Counted from the first letter of the stretch, positions 10,704 to 23,997 are shown. The stretch: DNA of 64,000 nt from Metabacillus endolithicus (GCF_023078335.1 NZ_CP095550.1:1054001-1118000), one strand, 5' to 3'. Notes: generated by a model not told the origin, from the sequence alone. Program-made: numbers and translations.

Positions 10704-11150
10704 TTATGATAGTTGTTGTTGCACAAGCTTGTTAACAAGACTTCCGTCTGCTTTACCTTTTACTTTGGGCATAAGTGCTCCCATGACTTTCCCCATATCG
10801 GCTTTAGAAGTAGCATTTACCTCAGAAATTGTTTGCTTAACAATTTCTGCAACTTCTTCTTCGGAAAGCTGCTCAGGCATATAATTGACCAGTACATCAA
10901 TCTCTGCTTGTGTTTTTTCAACTAAGTCCAAACGATCAGCATTTTTGAATTCCTGGAGGGAGTCTTTACGTTGTTTTAATTCGCGAGAAAGAACCGTCAA
11001 TTCTTCTTCAGCAGACAATTCATTATTGCCAAGCTTTATCGCTTCATTTTGTAAAGCAGCTTTGACCATACGAATGACAACTAATTTTTCTTTTTCCTTG
11101 TTTTTCATCGCTTGTTTCATATCTTGATTCAAATGATCAAGAAGACTCAT
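10704..11150 (-). CDS. yqeY: GatB/YqeY domain-containing protein
   Basis: Stand-alone YqeY domain (148 aa), all-helical and related to the tRNA-binding tail of GatB/GatE; its cellular role is unclear. The sequence shows the charged helical N-terminus ([18 protein letters not shown]) and the conserved [19 protein letters not shown] region. It follows rpsU by 14 bp and is probably co-transcribed with it, as in other Bacilli. Confidence 0.93.
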   Translation of the reverse strand: MSLLDHLNQDMKQAMKNKEKEKLVVIRMVKAALQNEAIKLGNNELSAEEELTVLSRELKQRKDSLQEFKNADRLDLVEKTQAEIDVLVNYMPEQLSEEEVAEIVKQTISEVNATSKADMGKVMGALMPKVKGKADGSLVNKLVQQQLS

Positions 11151-11164
11151 ACGTACACCCTCTT

Positions 11165-11338
11165 TTAGAATTTGCGCTTTCTAGCTGCTTCAGACTTTTT
11201 CTTACGCTTTACGCTAGGCTTTTCATAGAATTCGCGCTTTCTTGCTTCTTGTATTGTACCACTTTTTGATACAGTACGTTTGAAACGACGAAGAGCATCT
11301 TCAAGCGACTCGTTTTTACGAACGACCGTTTTTGACAT
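11165..11338 (-). CDS. rpsU: 30S ribosomal protein S21
   Basis: 57-aa basic protein of the small subunit that contacts the 16S rRNA platform and helps initiation. It begins [20 protein letters not shown] and ends RKRKF. A strong GGAGGGAGGG SD lies upstream. A longer frame at 11209-11445 is only a shadow. Confidence 0.97.
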   Translation of the reverse strand: MSKTVVRKNESLEDALRRFKRTVSKSGTIQEARKREFYEKPSVKRKKKSEAARKRKF

Positions 11339-11575
11339 TCTCTTTCCCTCCCTCCGAATACAACCAATCGACTACTTGTAAATAAAACATGCCTATAGAT
11401 AAACATGTACTTTGATATTATAATATAATGACTATAACAGGTCAACTCATATAATAAATTCTTATTCTTTTATTAAAAACCTTTATCTTAAGCTTATCTT
11501 ATGAACGTACCTGTCATTTGTTTGTACAAATGCTCAAAAAGGAATAAATTGGTTGTTATTATTTGTTTTCAATTT

Positions 11576-12244
11576 TTAATAATCAGATGTAGATACTTCA
11601 CCTTTAACGATTGCAACACCGGAACTTGCTCCAATACGAGTAGCTCCTGCAGCAATTAATGCCTCTGCACCTTCAGTGTCTCTAACCCCGCCTGATGCTT
11701 TTACTCCAATATCAGGACCTACTGTTTTTCTCATTAATGCAATATCTTCAACAGTAGCTCCGCCAGTAGAGAAGCCTGTTGATGTTTTTACAAAGTCAGC
11801 TCCTGCTTTAACTGCAAGTTCACAAGCTCTCACCTTTTCTTCTTCAGTTAAAAGACTAGTCTCTATAATAACCTTTGTTAGAGCCTTTCCTTTTGCCGCT
11901 TCCACAACCGCTTCAATATCACGCTTAACAAGCTCATCATTTTTATCTTTTAAAGCACCGATATTAATAACCATATCAACTTCTGTTGCACCCTTTAAGA
12001 TAGCATCCTTCGTTTCAAATCCTTTTGTCTCAGGAGTGTTCGCACCTAGCGGGAAACCTATAACAGTACAAACTTTTACTTCTGAATCTTTCAAAAGCTG
12101 GGCAGCTGTTTCAACCCAAGTTGGATTTACACAAACAGATGCAAATTGAAATTCAATTGCTTCCTGACATAGCTTTTCTACTGTTTCTTTTGTTGTATCC
12201 GCTTTTAAAGCTGTATGATCTATCATTTTTGCAATTTTAGACAT
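11576..12244 (-). CDS. deoC: Deoxyribose-phosphate aldolase
   Basis: Class I aldolase that cleaves 2-deoxyribose 5-phosphate to glyceraldehyde 3-phosphate and acetaldehyde in deoxynucleoside breakdown. 222 aa. The Schiff-base lysine is in [21 protein letters not shown] and [11 protein letters not shown] are also typical. It stands alone, with a GGAGAAG SD, between mtaB and rpsU instead of beside nucleoside phosphorylase genes as in B. subtilis. Confidence 0.95.
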   Translation of the reverse strand: MSKIAKMIDHTALKADTTKETVEKLCQEAIEFQFASVCVNPTWVETAAQLLKDSEVKVCTVIGFPLGANTPETKGFETKDAILKGATEVDMVINIGALKDKNDELVKRDIEAVVEAAKGKALTKVIIETSLLTEEEKVRACELAVKAGADFVKTSTGFSTGGATVEDIALMRKTVGPDIGVKASGGVRDTEGAEALIAAGATRIGASSGVAIVKGEVSTSDY

Positions 12245-12601
12245 TATGTATCTTCTCCTTTATTTTCGATAGTTGTCCGACATCTTACATCTTATCATTT
12301 ATCATGTATAAAAACGAGTATAAAAATAATTTGTGCCAGATAGAGAAATTTAGTCATTTTTATGGTTTTTTGAGGTCGAAAATTTAATAATGAAATTAGA
12401 ATGAAGAGTTTAATTTTAGTTATGAAGTTAAATAATATTGCAAGAATTGGATTTTTGTTTTAGTGGCGCTTTACATATATGTATGAAGACCGTTTTTTAT
12501 AGATTTTTCCCTTACACTTTTGTCGTTCATCACCCTTATAAACAACACAAACCACCCAATCTCCTTGTTGTATTGTTAAGACCGAAATAAGCTCCAAAAA
12601 A
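12245..12601. other. Non-coding gap deoC-mtaB
   Basis: About 360 bp of AT-rich sequence without an ORF that has a credible ribosome site. It should hold the deoC promoter. Apart from an ACATATATGT palindrome near 12473 and the mtaB terminator at its right edge, I see nothing definite. Confidence 0.5.
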
Positions 12602-12633
12602 TTAGGCGCGAATCCCTAAGAATCCGCGCCTAA
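12602..12633 (-). terminator. Terminator of the hrcA-mtaB operon
   Basis: Stem TTAGGCGCG / CGCGCCTAA followed on the minus strand by TTTTTT; 15 bp after the mtaB stop. Confidence 0.88.
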
Positions 12634-12647
12634 CCTAAAATCTCTTA

Positions 12648-14009
12648 TCATGAAGTTAAACGAACTTCTTCGTCTACCTTAACAGTCTCTTCCATCACTC
12701 TTACAAACTGACCCTCATTGTATGGGTAGCCGGCTTTTGTGATTTTGACCTTGACGATTTTTCCGACCATTTCCTCATTTGCTGGGAATACAACTTTTAG
12801 ATAATTGTCTGTATATCCAACATATAAGTTTTCGTTCGTTTCTTCTTTGTATCTTTCTTCTGGAATCACTTCTAATACTTCATTTTCAAATTGTGAAGCA
12901 TATTCTTTAGCTAATTGATCTGAAAGCTCGATTAGACGGTGAACACGTTCGTTTTTAACGTCCTCATCCACTTGATCTTCCATACGTGCAGCAGGTGTAC
13001 CTGTACGTTTAGAATAAGGGAACACATGTAGCTCAGAAAACTTATGTTTTTTGATAAAATTATAAGTTTCCATAAACTCTTCTGCCGTTTCGCCTGGGAA
13101 ACCAACGATAACGTCAGATGTAATCGCTAAGCCAGGTAATGCTTCTTTTAGACGCTCAATGCGCTCAGCAAAGAACTCCATCGTATATTTTCTACGCATA
13201 CGTTTTAATACAGTATCAGAGCCTGACTGAATTGGAATGTGCAGATGACGAACCACTTTATCAGAGTTTTGAAGTACTTCGATGACTTCGTCAGAAATCT
13301 GACTTGCTTCAATCGAAGAAATACGGATACGTTTAAGGCCTTCCACTTGCTCATCTAAGTCTCTTAAAAGCATAGCTAAGTTATAGTCCTTTAAGTCTTC
13401 GCCATATCCACCTGTGTGAATACCTGTTAAGACAATTTCTTTATAACCCGCATCTACGAGCTGTTGAGCTTGTGCAACTACCTCTTTAGGGTCACGTGAA
13501 CGCATTAAACCACGAGCCCAAGGAATAATACAAAAAGTACAGAAATTATTGCAGCCTTCTTGTATTTTTAATGAAGCTCTTGTACGGTCTGTGAAGGAAG
13601 GAACATCAAGTTCTTCATAAACACGTGTTTTCATAATGTTTCTAACGCCGTTAATTGGCTTTCTTTCTTCCTTGTATTGCTCAATATACTCTAGCATTTT
13701 TACACGGTCTTGAGTTCCAACCACAATATCAACACCTGGAATTGCCATGATTTCTGCTGGAGAAGTTTGGGCATAACATCCTGTTACACAAATAACACCA
13801 TCCGGATTTTTACGAATGGCACGACGAATAACTTGACGACTTTTTTTATCACCAGTGTTGGTAACTGTACATGTATTAATAACATATACGTCCGCAACAC
13901 GTTCATAGTCAGTACGTTCATAGCCAGCTTCTTTAAAGAGCTGCCATATCGCTTCTGTTTCGTAATGATTTACTTTACAACCTAATGTATGAAATGCAAC
14001 TGTAGGCAT
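12648..14009 (-). CDS. mtaB: tRNA (t6A37) methylthiotransferase MtaB
   Basis: Radical-SAM methylthiotransferase that turns t6A37 into ms2t6A37 in ANN-decoding tRNAs. The N-terminal UPF0004 domain has three cluster Cys (LGCKVNHYE, NTCTVT, TGCYAQ). The central radical SAM motif is CNNFCTFC, and a TRAM domain lies at the C-terminus. I use the ATG at 14009 (MPTVAFHTLGC), spaced 7 nt from GAGGTG, over the GTG at 14018. 453 aa. Last gene of the hrcA-dnaK operon, 5 bp after rsmE. Confidence 0.96.
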   Translation of the reverse strand: MPTVAFHTLGCKVNHYETEAIWQLFKEAGYERTDYERVADVYVINTCTVTNTGDKKSRQVIRRAIRKNPDGVICVTGCYAQTSPAEIMAIPGVDIVVGTQDRVKMLEYIEQYKEERKPINGVRNIMKTRVYEELDVPSFTDRTRASLKIQEGCNNFCTFCIIPWARGLMRSRDPKEVVAQAQQLVDAGYKEIVLTGIHTGGYGEDLKDYNLAMLLRDLDEQVEGLKRIRISSIEASQISDEVIEVLQNSDKVVRHLHIPIQSGSDTVLKRMRRKYTMEFFAERIERLKEALPGLAITSDVIVGFPGETAEEFMETYNFIKKHKFSELHVFPYSKRTGTPAARMEDQVDEDVKNERVHRLIELSDQLAKEYASQFENEVLEVIPEERYKEETNENLYVGYTDNYLKVVFPANEEMVGKIVKVKITKAGYPYNEGQFVRVMEETVKVDEEVRLTS

Positions 14010-14014
14010 GATCT

Positions 14015-14770
14015 TCACCTCGATAGTTCGAAATTATAAGAAACAGCAGATAATAAATACAACGGCGCTGTTTCAGTTCTTAGTATTCTTGGGCCAAAAC
14101 TGCAAATAATAAAACCAGCTTCCTCGAGTTTTGAAACCTCTTTTTCTGTTAATCCACCTTCAGGACCAAACACAGCAAGCAGGGATCCTCCAACCTGAAG
14201 TTCTTCAAAGGCTTTAGCCAGGTTTTTCTTTTCTCCCTGTTTAGCAGACTCTTCATAAGCAACAATCTTCACATCGAAGTCTTTTGCTAGAGAAATCAGT
14301 TCGTGAAAATCACATGGTTCACTAATTGTTGGGATTGTATTACGATATGATTGCTCTGATGCTTCCTTTGCGATTTTGGACCAACGCTCCAGCTTTTTGC
14401 CGACCTTCTTAGTCTCAAGCTTTACAATTGAACGAGCAGCATTAAAAGGGATAAATGAAGAAGCACCTAATTCGGTGCCCTTTTGAATAATCCATTCAAG
14501 CTTATCCCCTTTAGGCAACCCGCTCGCAATGGAAATAGAAACTGGTAATTCATGATTCACTGTCATCCATTCTAATACAGAACAACTCACTTGGTCATTG
14601 GTAATTTCAACAATTTCACAAAGTGCTTCAAAGCCATCCTTTGTACAGCAGACAACCTTATTACCCGGTTGCATACGCAAAACACGTGAAATATGGTGAA
14701 CATCGTCACCTGTAATAAAGATATCTCCCTCAATATTTTTTTTCGCTGCTTCTATAAAATATCGTTGCAA
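14015..14770 (-). CDS. rsmE: 16S rRNA m3U1498 methyltransferase RsmE
   Basis: SPOUT-class methyltransferase modifying U1498 of 16S rRNA. PUA-like N-terminus (DVHHISRVLRM) and a trefoil-knot C-terminus with FGPEGGLTEKE and LGPRILRTETA-like sequence (here FGPRILRTETAP). The frame is open to 14818, but homology begins at the TTG at 14770 (QRYFIEA), spaced 7 nt from AGAGGGA; 251 aa. It lies 17 bp after prmA. Confidence 0.95.
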   Translation of the reverse strand: MQRYFIEAAKKNIEGDIFITGDDVHHISRVLRMQPGNKVVCCTKDGFEALCEIVEITNDQVSCSVLEWMTVNHELPVSISIASGLPKGDKLEWIIQKGTELGASSFIPFNAARSIVKLETKKVGKKLERWSKIAKEASEQSYRNTIPTISEPCDFHELISLAKDFDVKIVAYEESAKQGEKKNLAKAFEELQVGGSLLAVFGPEGGLTEKEVSKLEEAGFIICSFGPRILRTETAPLYLLSAVSYNFELSR

Positions 14771-14787
14771 AGGGATTCCCTCTTTCT

Positions 14788-15726
14788 TTATTTCTTTTTC
14801 GCGATAAACGCAACCCAATCTTCCATCACCATTGTTTCTTCAATAACAAAACCCGCATTTTGCAGAGCTTCTTTTACTTCATTTTTCTTATTTTGAATAA
14901 TACCTGATGTAATAAAAGTTCCGTCTTGTTTCAATACTTCATATGCTTTATCAATAAAGCGAACGATAATTTCCGCAAGAATGTTAGATACAATTAAATC
15001 AACCGGGCCTTCAACACCGTCCAAAAGATTTTTTTGGGATACATTGACAATGTTTTGTACTTTGTTAATCTTACAATTTAAACGGGCACTATCAACTGCC
15101 ACTTGATCTAAATCGTATGCATCAATACTTTTTGCACCGAGTAAACCTGCAGCAATACTTAAAACACCTGATCCTGTTCCTACATCAATTACCGTATCGT
15201 CCTTTTGAACAGTACGTTCTAAAGCTTGTATACATAATACAGTAGTAGGATGTGTTCCTGTTCCAAAAGCCATCCCTGGATCAAGTTCTATGATTAATTC
15301 GTCTGAACTTACAGGTTCATAGATCTCCCAAGTTGGAACAATCGTAAACTTTTCAGAAATTTTAACAGGGTGATAATATTTTTTCCAAGCTGTTGCCCAT
15401 TCTTCTTCATTTACTTCGCTTATTGTAATATGATTTCTTCCGAGATCGATATCATATACCAGTAGATTGTTGATACCAGCTTTTATGCCCTCAACTGTTT
15501 CACCAAGAAAACTATTAACAGGCAGATAAGCCTTTACAACAACACCTTCTTCTGGATAATCGGTTGGATCTAGTTGGTAGATTTCGCCGAGGGATGTACT
15601 CCGTTCCTTCATTAAGTCAGCTAAATCCTCAATGACCACACCACTTGCTCCAGCTTCATGTAAAATATTCGAAATGGGTTCCACCGCTTCTTGTGTTGTA
15701 TGGATGCTTAATTCAGACCATTTCAT
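14788..15726 (-). CDS. prmA: Ribosomal protein L11 methyltransferase
   Basis: SAM-dependent trimethylation of L11. N-terminal substrate-recognition domain, then a Rossmann methyltransferase with motif [14 protein letters not shown] and the post-motif [20 protein letters not shown] precedes the SAM site. I choose the ATG at 15726 (MKWSEL), 312 aa, since GGAG lies 9 nt upstream; a TTG at 15741 is possible. Fifth gene of the heat-shock operon. Confidence 0.95.
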   Translation of the reverse strand: MKWSELSIHTTQEAVEPISNILHEAGASGVVIEDLADLMKERSTSLGEIYQLDPTDYPEEGVVVKAYLPVNSFLGETVEGIKAGINNLLVYDIDLGRNHITISEVNEEEWATAWKKYYHPVKISEKFTIVPTWEIYEPVSSDELIIELDPGMAFGTGTHPTTVLCIQALERTVQKDDTVIDVGTGSGVLSIAAGLLGAKSIDAYDLDQVAVDSARLNCKINKVQNIVNVSQKNLLDGVEGPVDLIVSNILAEIIVRFIDKAYEVLKQDGTFITSGIIQNKKNEVKEALQNAGFVIEETMVMEDWVAFIAKKK

Positions 15727-15758
15727 ATCTACCAACTCCAATCCTTAACCTTTAAATA

Positions 15759-16880
15759 TTAATCACCTTTGAACGCTCGTTTTACTTTATCAAAAAAGCT
15801 ATCTTCATGTTCATCAGGTTTTGATCCACTAATTTCAGCAAATTCTCTTAACAAATCTTTTTGTTTTTCCGTTAGGTTTGTAGGAGTTAACACACGTAAA
15901 ATAACATATTGATCTCCTTGACCGTAACCTCTTACATTTGGTACTCCCTTACCCGAAAGACGGAATTTCTTACCTGTTTGTGTCCCAGAAGGTACCTTAA
16001 GCTTTACCTTACCGTGTAATGTTGGAACCTCAATTTCATCTCCAAGTGCAGCTTGAGCGAAAGTTAATGGCATTTCACAATAGATGTCATCACCATCTCT
16101 TTCAAAAAACTCATGTTCTCTCACATGGAAAACAACATACAGATCCCCTGGAGGTCCACCATTTACTCCTGGCTCCCCTTGTGCTGATACACGTAGTTGT
16201 TGACCATCATCAACACCTGCAGGAATTTTCACTTGAATTTTTTTGCGTTTTTTCACTTTACCTGTCCCGCGACAAGTTCCACATTTATGCTTAATGATTT
16301 TACCTGTTCCTTCACAATAGTGACAAACTCGTCGATTTACAATACGACCAAACGGTGTATTTTGTTCAACACTTTGTTGACCGCTACCGCCACAATGCGA
16401 ACATGTTTCAGGAGAAGTCCCCTTTTGAGCACCAGAACCATCACATGTTTCACACGATTCTTCGCGTGGGATTTCAATTGTTGTTTCTTTACCAAAAACA
16501 GCTTCTTCAAAATCAAGCGTCATTGTATATTGTAAGTCAGCACCTTGTCTTGGGGCATTCGGATCTCTTCTTCTTGTGCCGCCGCCAAAGATTGAGCTGA
16601 AAATATCTTCAAAGCCAAAACCATCGCCACCGAAACCAGCACCGCCACCAAAGCCTTGATTTGGATCAGTATGTCCAAATTGATCATAATGAGCTTTCTT
16701 TTGATCATCACTTAGGGTTTCATAGGCTTCTGTAATTTCTTTGAATTTTTCGTCTGCATCTGCTTCTTTGTTGATGTCTGGATGATATTTCTTTGAAAGC
16801 TTACGATAAGCCTTTTTTATCTCATCCTTACCTGCGTTCTTACTTAACCCGAGCACCTCATAGTAATCACGCTTGCTCAT
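15759..16880 (-). CDS. dnaJ: Chaperone DnaJ
   Basis: Hsp40 co-chaperone that stimulates DnaK ATPase. J domain with HPD (YHPDINKE, about residue 33), Gly/Phe-rich linker ([18 protein letters not shown]), four CxxCxGxG zinc repeats ([32 protein letters not shown]) and the C-terminal substrate-binding domains. 373 aa. It is separated from dnaK by 158 bp containing a terminator-like hairpin. Confidence 0.98.
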   Translation of the reverse strand: MSKRDYYEVLGLSKNAGKDEIKKAYRKLSKKYHPDINKEADADEKFKEITEAYETLSDDQKKAHYDQFGHTDPNQGFGGGAGFGGDGFGFEDIFSSIFGGGTRRRDPNAPRQGADLQYTMTLDFEEAVFGKETTIEIPREESCETCDGSGAQKGTSPETCSHCGGSGQQSVEQNTPFGRIVNRRVCHYCEGTGKIIKHKCGTCRGTGKVKKRKKIQVKIPAGVDDGQQLRVSAQGEPGVNGGPPGDLYVVFHVREHEFFERDGDDIYCEMPLTFAQAALGDEIEVPTLHGKVKLKVPSGTQTGKKFRLSGKGVPNVRGYGQGDQYVILRVLTPTNLTEKQKDLLREFAEISGSKPDEHEDSFFDKVKRAFKGD

Positions 16881-16992
16881 AATTTCTCACTCCCGATTTT
16901 TCTCACATAAGGTAAATTGTATCACTCAAAAGAGAAGAAAAGCAACATATTGTTACTGCTTATCACAAGCCTCTCACTTTTACAAAAAAAGC

Positions 16993-17018
16993 CAAAGTCA
17001 AGACCTACCCTGACTTTG
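16993..17018 (-). terminator. Internal terminator between dnaK and dnaJ
   Basis: CAAAGTCA / TGACTTTG stem with a 10-nt loop, followed on the minus strand by GCTTTTTTTG. It lies 20 bp after the dnaK stop and would lower transcription into dnaJ-mtaB. Confidence 0.7.
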
Positions 17019-17038
17019 ACTTTTTACCTTAATATGAC

Positions 17039-18880
<1,842 letters not shown>

Positions 18881-18901
18881 CTAATATGTAAGTTATGATA
18901 A

Positions 18902-19480
18902 TTATTGATTTACTTTAACCATTGCAGGTCGAATTACTCGATCCTTCAATCTATATCCTTTTTGCAGTTCTTCAATGACAGTATTAGAATCATAGTTTTC
19001 ATCCTCAACTTGCATCACTGCTTGATGTAGATGTGGATCAAATTGTTCACCAACGGATTTGATTGTTTCTACACCTTCGTTTTGCAGGGCTTGAACTAAT
19101 TGGTTGTACACCATGTTCATTCCTTGTAACAATGATTTGGTTTGATCATTGCTTGCTTCTATTTGTAACGCTCTTTCAAAGTTATCAAGAGCAGGTAAAA
19201 TTTCAGAAACTAAGCTTTGTGCACGATACTTTTGAGCAGCCTCTTGATCTAAGCGAGCACGTCTTCTAAAGTTGTCAAAGTCTGCTTGAGCTCGTAGCAT
19301 TTTGTTTTCTGTTTCATCAAGCTTTGCCTGTAGTTCAGCAATTTGAGCAGCTGACTCATCAACTACTTCAGTTTCTTCTACTTGAACATCATCTGCATCT
19401 ACTATTTCAACATCTGATTCGACATTTTCAATTGTATCTACTGTTTCTTCTTGTTCTGCAACATTTTTTTCATTTGACAC
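18902..19480 (-). CDS. grpE: Nucleotide exchange factor GrpE
   Basis: Releases ADP from DnaK. Acidic N-terminal extension (first 45 residues rich in Glu/Val/Asp), long coiled coil ([17 protein letters not shown]), then the GrpE beta domain with RPAMVKV at the end. 192 aa. GGGAGG SD; 33 bp before dnaK. Confidence 0.97.
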   Translation of the reverse strand: MSNEKNVAEQEETVDTIENVESDVEIVDADDVQVEETEVVDESAAQIAELQAKLDETENKMLRAQADFDNFRRRARLDQEAAQKYRAQSLVSEILPALDNFERALQIEASNDQTKSLLQGMNMVYNQLVQALQNEGVETIKSVGEQFDPHLHQAVMQVEDENYDSNTVIEELQKGYRLKDRVIRPAMVKVNQ

Positions 19481-19582
19481 GATCTTTCACCTCCCTTAAA
19501 GAAAGATATATATATCTAGTATTTATAAGCATGGGAATCGGATGGAATAGCGCTTATTCCATCCTTATCAATATAACCAAGC

Positions 19583-20614
19583 TTAAGAACCATGATACAA
19601 GTCAGTAAGAGTTTTAGACATGTCACGTGTCATCCTAGTTAATAAACTTACAACACGAGAATACTCCATTCGAGTAGGACCAAGCACCGCTATCGTACCT
19701 AACTGATTGTCTCCTAATGAATAGGTGGCGGTAATTAGACTGCAGTTTTCCATTGCTGAAAGATCATTTTCCTTACCAATCTTAATTGAAATACCTGCAG
19801 AATTTGCTTTTAGTAGTCCATACAACTCTTTTTCTTGCTCAATCATTGTTAAAAGCGACCGGATTCTTCCAATATCTGAAAACTCTGGTTGACTGAGCAT
19901 ATTTGTTTTACCACCAAAATAAATTTTCTCATTTGACTCTAGGTTTAATGAACCAGCCATGATCTTTAATAGCATGTCATAGTTCTCAATATGATTCTTC
20001 AAGACAGTAACAACTTCTTTAAAGATTTTATTCTGGAGATCAACCAGTGGTACTCCTACCAATCTTTCGTTAAGAATGTTCACCATCTTTTCAATATCAC
20101 TTGGCTCTAGTGAATCCGGAAAAGTAATTGTACGATTTTCAACATGTCCAGTATTTGTGACAATAATTGCAACTGCAGTTTCCTTACTAATTGGCACAAT
20201 TTGGATCCGTTTTAATCGATTTTCATTCACCTTCGGCCCTAACACAATCGATGTATAATTTGTCATTTCCGACAAAATTTGTGCTGATTTTTGAACAACC
20301 TTTTCTAGTTCAAAAATTTTTTCAGCATAAATAGATTTAATTTGAGTTACTTCTGTTTTTGTTAATCTCTGTGGAGAAAGTAAATGGTCCACATAATAGC
20401 GATATCCCTTCTCAGAAGGAACACGTCCTGAGGAACTGTGTGTTTTCTCAATAAATCCCAGATCCTCTAAGTCAGCCATATCGTTCCTTATAGTAGCCGA
20501 GCTAAACGTAATTTCGTCTTTTTTCGCTAATGATCGAGAACCAACAGGCTGAGCTGAATGAATAAAATCATCAATGATGACTTGAAGAACCAACAATTGG
20601 CGATCTGTAAGCAC
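19583..20614 (-). CDS. hrcA: Heat-inducible transcription repressor HrcA
   Basis: Repressor that binds CIRCE and needs GroE for activity. N-terminal winged helix ([33 protein letters not shown]). 343 aa. GTG start at 20614 with AGAGGTGATG SD. First gene of the operon, directly behind a CIRCE element, so autoregulated. Confidence 0.97.
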   Translation of the reverse strand: MLTDRQLLVLQVIIDDFIHSAQPVGSRSLAKKDEITFSSATIRNDMADLEDLGFIEKTHSSSGRVPSEKGYRYYVDHLLSPQRLTKTEVTQIKSIYAEKIFELEKVVQKSAQILSEMTNYTSIVLGPKVNENRLKRIQIVPISKETAVAIIVTNTGHVENRTITFPDSLEPSDIEKMVNILNERLVGVPLVDLQNKIFKEVVTVLKNHIENYDMLLKIMAGSLNLESNEKIYFGGKTNMLSQPEFSDIGRIRSLLTMIEQEKELYGLLKANSAGISIKIGKENDLSAMENCSLITATYSLGDNQLGTIAVLGPTRMEYSRVVSLLTRMTRDMSKTLTDLYHGS

Positions 20615-20629
20615 TATTCATCACCTCTG

Positions 20630-20656
20630 TTAGCACTCTTATAACGCGAGTGCTAA
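20630..20656 (-). promoter_or_regulatory. CIRCE operator
   Basis: Perfect match to the HrcA operator: TTAGCACTC, 9-bp spacer, GAGTGCTAA. It sits 15 bp upstream of the hrcA start codon, in the transcript leader. Confidence 0.98.
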
Positions 20657-20667
20657 ATATATATAAA

Positions 20668-20696
20668 AAGTTATCAAAACCAAAATAAATTGTCAA
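20668..20696 (-). promoter_or_regulatory. Sigma-A promoter of the hrcA operon
   Basis: TTGACA (20696-20691), 17-bp spacer, TAACTT (20673-20668). The predicted start is a few bases before CIRCE, the usual arrangement. Confidence 0.65.
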
Positions 20697-20754
20697 TTAT
20701 AAAATACTTGATTTATCAATGAAAAGCTCACATTTTTCAAATAAAGTCTGGTTT

Positions 20755-21897
20755 TTATGAAATTAAAAATTCTTGGAAAACTTCATTGCCTAATAGCTTC
20801 CCTTTATGAGTAAGAAAAAGAGATTCATCGTCATCTACCAGTAATCCTTGTTTAACAAGTTTTTGGATTTGACTACCAAATTTTTCTTCCAATTTAACTG
20901 AAAATCTTTTATAAAAAGTTTCCTTGTTAACACCTTTTACTTTTCGTAAACCAAGAAACATTTGCTCTTCCATTTCTTCTTCTTTGCTCACTTCTGTTTG
21001 TGCAGAAAAAGCTGTCCCGGATTCATCAATGTTCTCCATATACTTTCTGATTGGACCAACATTTGATGTTCTTAGCCCATTAACATATCCATGTGCACCT
21101 GCTCCAAATCCATAGTAATTTTCGTTGTTCCAATATGTTAGATTATGTTGACTTTCATATCCTGGAATGCTGTAATTACTTATTTCATATTGCTTAAAGC
21201 CATGCCTCTCCATTTCTTCCATTGCCAATTCATACATTTGCGCTTCATGCTCTTGAGGTGGCAGTGTTAATTTTCCTTTTTGCATTAAATTATAAAACAC
21301 TGTTTTCGGTTCAATGATTAAAGAATATGCCGAGAAGTGTTTCACATTTAGAGTAAATGCAGTTTCCAGCGTTTCTCTAAATTGCTCGATTGTTTGTCCA
21401 GGCAGTGCATACATTAAATCGAGACTTAAGTTATCAAAACCTACCTGTTCAGCTTGTTTGATTGTACGAAATACATCATCTTTTCGATGAACTCTTCCAA
21501 TTTTATTGAGAAGCTCATCGTCAAAACTTTGAACCCCAATACTTAAGCGATTAACTCCTGCATTTTTTAACACTTCCAATTTTTCTATAGAAAGCTCACC
21601 AGGATTTGCTTCAACCGCGAATTCAATAAGTTCATTTGTTGACAGCAGCTCGGTCGAGATACCTTCAAGAAGTCGATCAAGTTGTTTTGCCGATAGAGCT
21701 GTAGGAGTTCCACCACCAATAAAAATGGTTTTAAGCGGCTCCTGTTGTTTATTAACTTCCTTAGCATGATGCATTTCTGTTATAAGACTTTCAATATATT
21801 CATCAACAGGTTGTTGTTTGAAAAAAACCTTATTAAAATCACAATAATGACAAATATGATGGCAAAAAGGAATATGAATGTATGCGGATTTAATCAT
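20755..21897 (-). CDS. hemW: Radical SAM heme chaperone HemW
   Basis: HemN-like radical SAM protein that binds heme and delivers it to membrane targets; not a true coproporphyrinogen dehydrogenase. The motif CHHICHYCDF (from about residue 12) carries CxxxCxxC, and GGGTPTAL follows. The C-terminal HemN wing ends LLGNEVFQEFLI. 380 aa. It is commonly located between lepA and hrcA in Bacilli. Confidence 0.94.
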   Translation of the reverse strand: MIKSAYIHIPFCHHICHYCDFNKVFFKQQPVDEYIESLITEMHHAKEVNKQQEPLKTIFIGGGTPTALSAKQLDRLLEGISTELLSTNELIEFAVEANPGELSIEKLEVLKNAGVNRLSIGVQSFDDELLNKIGRVHRKDDVFRTIKQAEQVGFDNLSLDLMYALPGQTIEQFRETLETAFTLNVKHFSAYSLIIEPKTVFYNLMQKGKLTLPPQEHEAQMYELAMEEMERHGFKQYEISNYSIPGYESQHNLTYWNNENYYGFGAGAHGYVNGLRTSNVGPIRKYMENIDESGTAFSAQTEVSKEEEMEEQMFLGLRKVKGVNKETFYKRFSVKLEEKFGSQIQKLVKQGLLVDDDESLFLTHKGKLLGNEVFQEFLIS

Positions 21898-21919
21898 TTT
21901 TTCACCTTCTAATTAAGAA

Positions 21920-21939
21920 GCCGCAGTCATCGCTGCGGC
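21920..21939 (-). terminator. GC-rich hairpin between lepA and hemW
   Basis: GCCGCAG / CTGCGGC 7-bp stem with a 6-nt loop; only a weak T stretch follows on the minus strand, so possibly an attenuating or processing hairpin. Confidence 0.4.
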
Positions 21940-22005
21940 ATCCATTTTCTTTCATATAACTTAAGAGAATTTATTATAGCATGTATCCGATTTTATCTAA
22001 AAGAA

Positions 22006-23829
22006 TCAGCTTTCATCCATACGCAATACAGCCATAAAGGCTTCTTGTGGCACTTCAACAGAACCAACTTGCTTCATTCTCTTTTTACCTTCTTTTTGTT
22101 TTTCTAATAACTTACGTTTACGTGAAATGTCTCCACCGTAACATTTCGCAAGTACGTTTTTACGCATTGCTTTGATTGTTGATCTTGCCACAATCTTTTG
22201 GCCAATCGCCGCTTGAATCGGCACTTCGAATTGCTGACGCGGAATAAGTTCTTTCAGTTTTTCAACAATAATTTTTCCACGTTCATACGATGAGTCACGG
22301 TGAACAATAAATGACAATGCATCAATCTTCTCAGCATTTAATAAAATGTCCATTTTAACTAGTGTTGATGTTTTGTAACCAATTAATTCATAGTCAAAGG
22401 AAGCATAACCTTTTGTATTCGATTTTAATTGATCAAAGAAATCATAAACAATTTCAGATAATGGGATTTCGTAATTAATGTTCACGCGATTTTCATCAAG
22501 ATATTGCATATCAATGAAATTTCCACGTTTCTTCTGACAAAGCTCCATTACTGCACCAACATAATCATTCGGAACCATTATTGCCGCTTTAACATAAGGC
22601 TCTTCAATGCGGTCAATCTTTTGCGGGTCCGGCATATTAGATGGATTATCGACTCTTAGTGTTTCACCATCTGTTAAATGAACATCATAGATAACACTTG
22701 GAGCTGTAGTAATTAAATCAATTTTAAATTCACGTTCAATACGTTCTTGGATGATTTCCATATGAAGTAGTCCTAAAAATCCACATCGGAAACCAAATCC
22801 AAGAGCTTGTGACGTTTCTGGCTCAAATTGAAGAGATGAGTCGTTTAGCTCAAGCTTTTCTAATGCTTCACGTAAATCATTATATTTAGCGGTATCAATT
22901 GGGTATAGTCCACAGAACACCATTGGATTTAACTTACGATAACCTGGCAGCGCCTCAGTTGCCCCATTTTTTGCATTGGTAATTGTATCACCAACACGAG
23001 TGTCTCCAACGTTTTTAATAGCAGCTGTTAAAAATCCAACATCTCCTACATTTAATTCTTTTAACTGAACAGGTTTTGGATTGAATACCCCTACCTCAGT
23101 TACTTCGAATTCTTTACCAGTTGCCATCATTTTAATTTTTTGTCCTACTTTAACCGTTCCTTCAACTACACGAATGTATGCAACAACTCCGCGGTAAGCG
23201 TCATATAAGGAGTCAAAGATAAGTGCTTTTAACGGTCCTTCAGGATCACCTTGTGGTGCAGGTACTTTTTCTACAACCTGCTCTAGTATTTCTTCAATAC
23301 CAATTCCAGCTTTAGCAGATGCTAAAACTGCCTCAGATGCATCTAAACCGATTACATCTTCAACCTCTTGGCGAACACGTTCAGGGTCAGCACTTGGTAA
23401 GTCAATTTTGTTAATTACTGGCAAGATTTCCAAATCGTTATCAAGCGCTAAATATACATTCGCAAGCGTTTGAGCTTCAATTCCCTGAGCTGCATCAACC
23501 ACAAGAATTGCTCCTTCACATGCTGCAAGACTTCGTGAAACCTCATACGTAAAGTCGACATGTCCTGGAGTATCGATTAAATGGAAAGTATATTCCTCTC
23601 CATCTTTCGCTTTATATTTTAATTGAACGGCATTTAATTTAATCGTGATCCCACGTTCTCGTTCAAGATCCATTGAATCTAACAGCTGATTCTTCATTTC
23701 ACGCTGAGTTAAAGCTGATGTTTTTTCTAAAATTCGATCTGCTAGAGTCGATTTACCGTGATCAATATGAGCAATAATCGAAAAATTTCGGATTCTCGAC
23801 TGCCTTTTTAATTTTTCTTCTCTATTCAT
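22006..23829 (-). CDS. lepA: Elongation factor 4 (LepA)
   Basis: Translational GTPase that promotes back-translocation or ribosome assembly under stress. G1 [10 protein letters not shown]3 DTPGHVDF, G4 [16 protein letters not shown]-like domains; the LepA-specific C-terminal domain ends [15 protein letters not shown]. 607 aa. Confidence 0.98.
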   Translation of the reverse strand: MNREEKLKRQSRIRNFSIIAHIDHGKSTLADRILEKTSALTQREMKNQLLDSMDLERERGITIKLNAVQLKYKAKDGEEYTFHLIDTPGHVDFTYEVSRSLAACEGAILVVDAAQGIEAQTLANVYLALDNDLEILPVINKIDLPSADPERVRQEVEDVIGLDASEAVLASAKAGIGIEEILEQVVEKVPAPQGDPEGPLKALIFDSLYDAYRGVVAYIRVVEGTVKVGQKIKMMATGKEFEVTEVGVFNPKPVQLKELNVGDVGFLTAAIKNVGDTRVGDTITNAKNGATEALPGYRKLNPMVFCGLYPIDTAKYNDLREALEKLELNDSSLQFEPETSQALGFGFRCGFLGLLHMEIIQERIEREFKIDLITTAPSVIYDVHLTDGETLRVDNPSNMPDPQKIDRIEEPYVKAAIMVPNDYVGAVMELCQKKRGNFIDMQYLDENRVNINYEIPLSEIVYDFFDQLKSNTKGYASFDYELIGYKTSTLVKMDILLNAEKIDALSFIVHRDSSYERGKIIVEKLKELIPRQQFEVPIQAAIGQKIVARSTIKAMRKNVLAKCYGGDISRKRKLLEKQKEGKKRMKQVGSVEVPQEAFMAVLRMDES

Positions 23830-23937
23830 AATATGTTTTCACTCCTACATAGCTTACAAATACACTATTTCTCATTATATCAATTGACAAATCAAGATTC
23901 AATGGATAAAAACGGAGGATGACCGTTGTTGTAATAA

Positions 23938-23993
23938 AAAAGCCGACAGGTACTATTGCCATTAGTTGATCATGGCGATTGTTTGTCGGCTTT
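23938..23993 (-). terminator. Terminator of gpr-spoIIP-yqxA
   Basis: AAAGCCGACA / TGTCGGCTTT stem enclosing an inner CCAT/ATGG pair, T-rich on both flanks. It lies 5 bp after the yqxA stop. Confidence 0.8.
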
Positions 23994-23997
23994 CTTT

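Noticed and set aside
11209..11445. 78-aa minus-strand frame
   Set aside because: Shadow of rpsU, whose 57-aa product is unmistakable in another frame.
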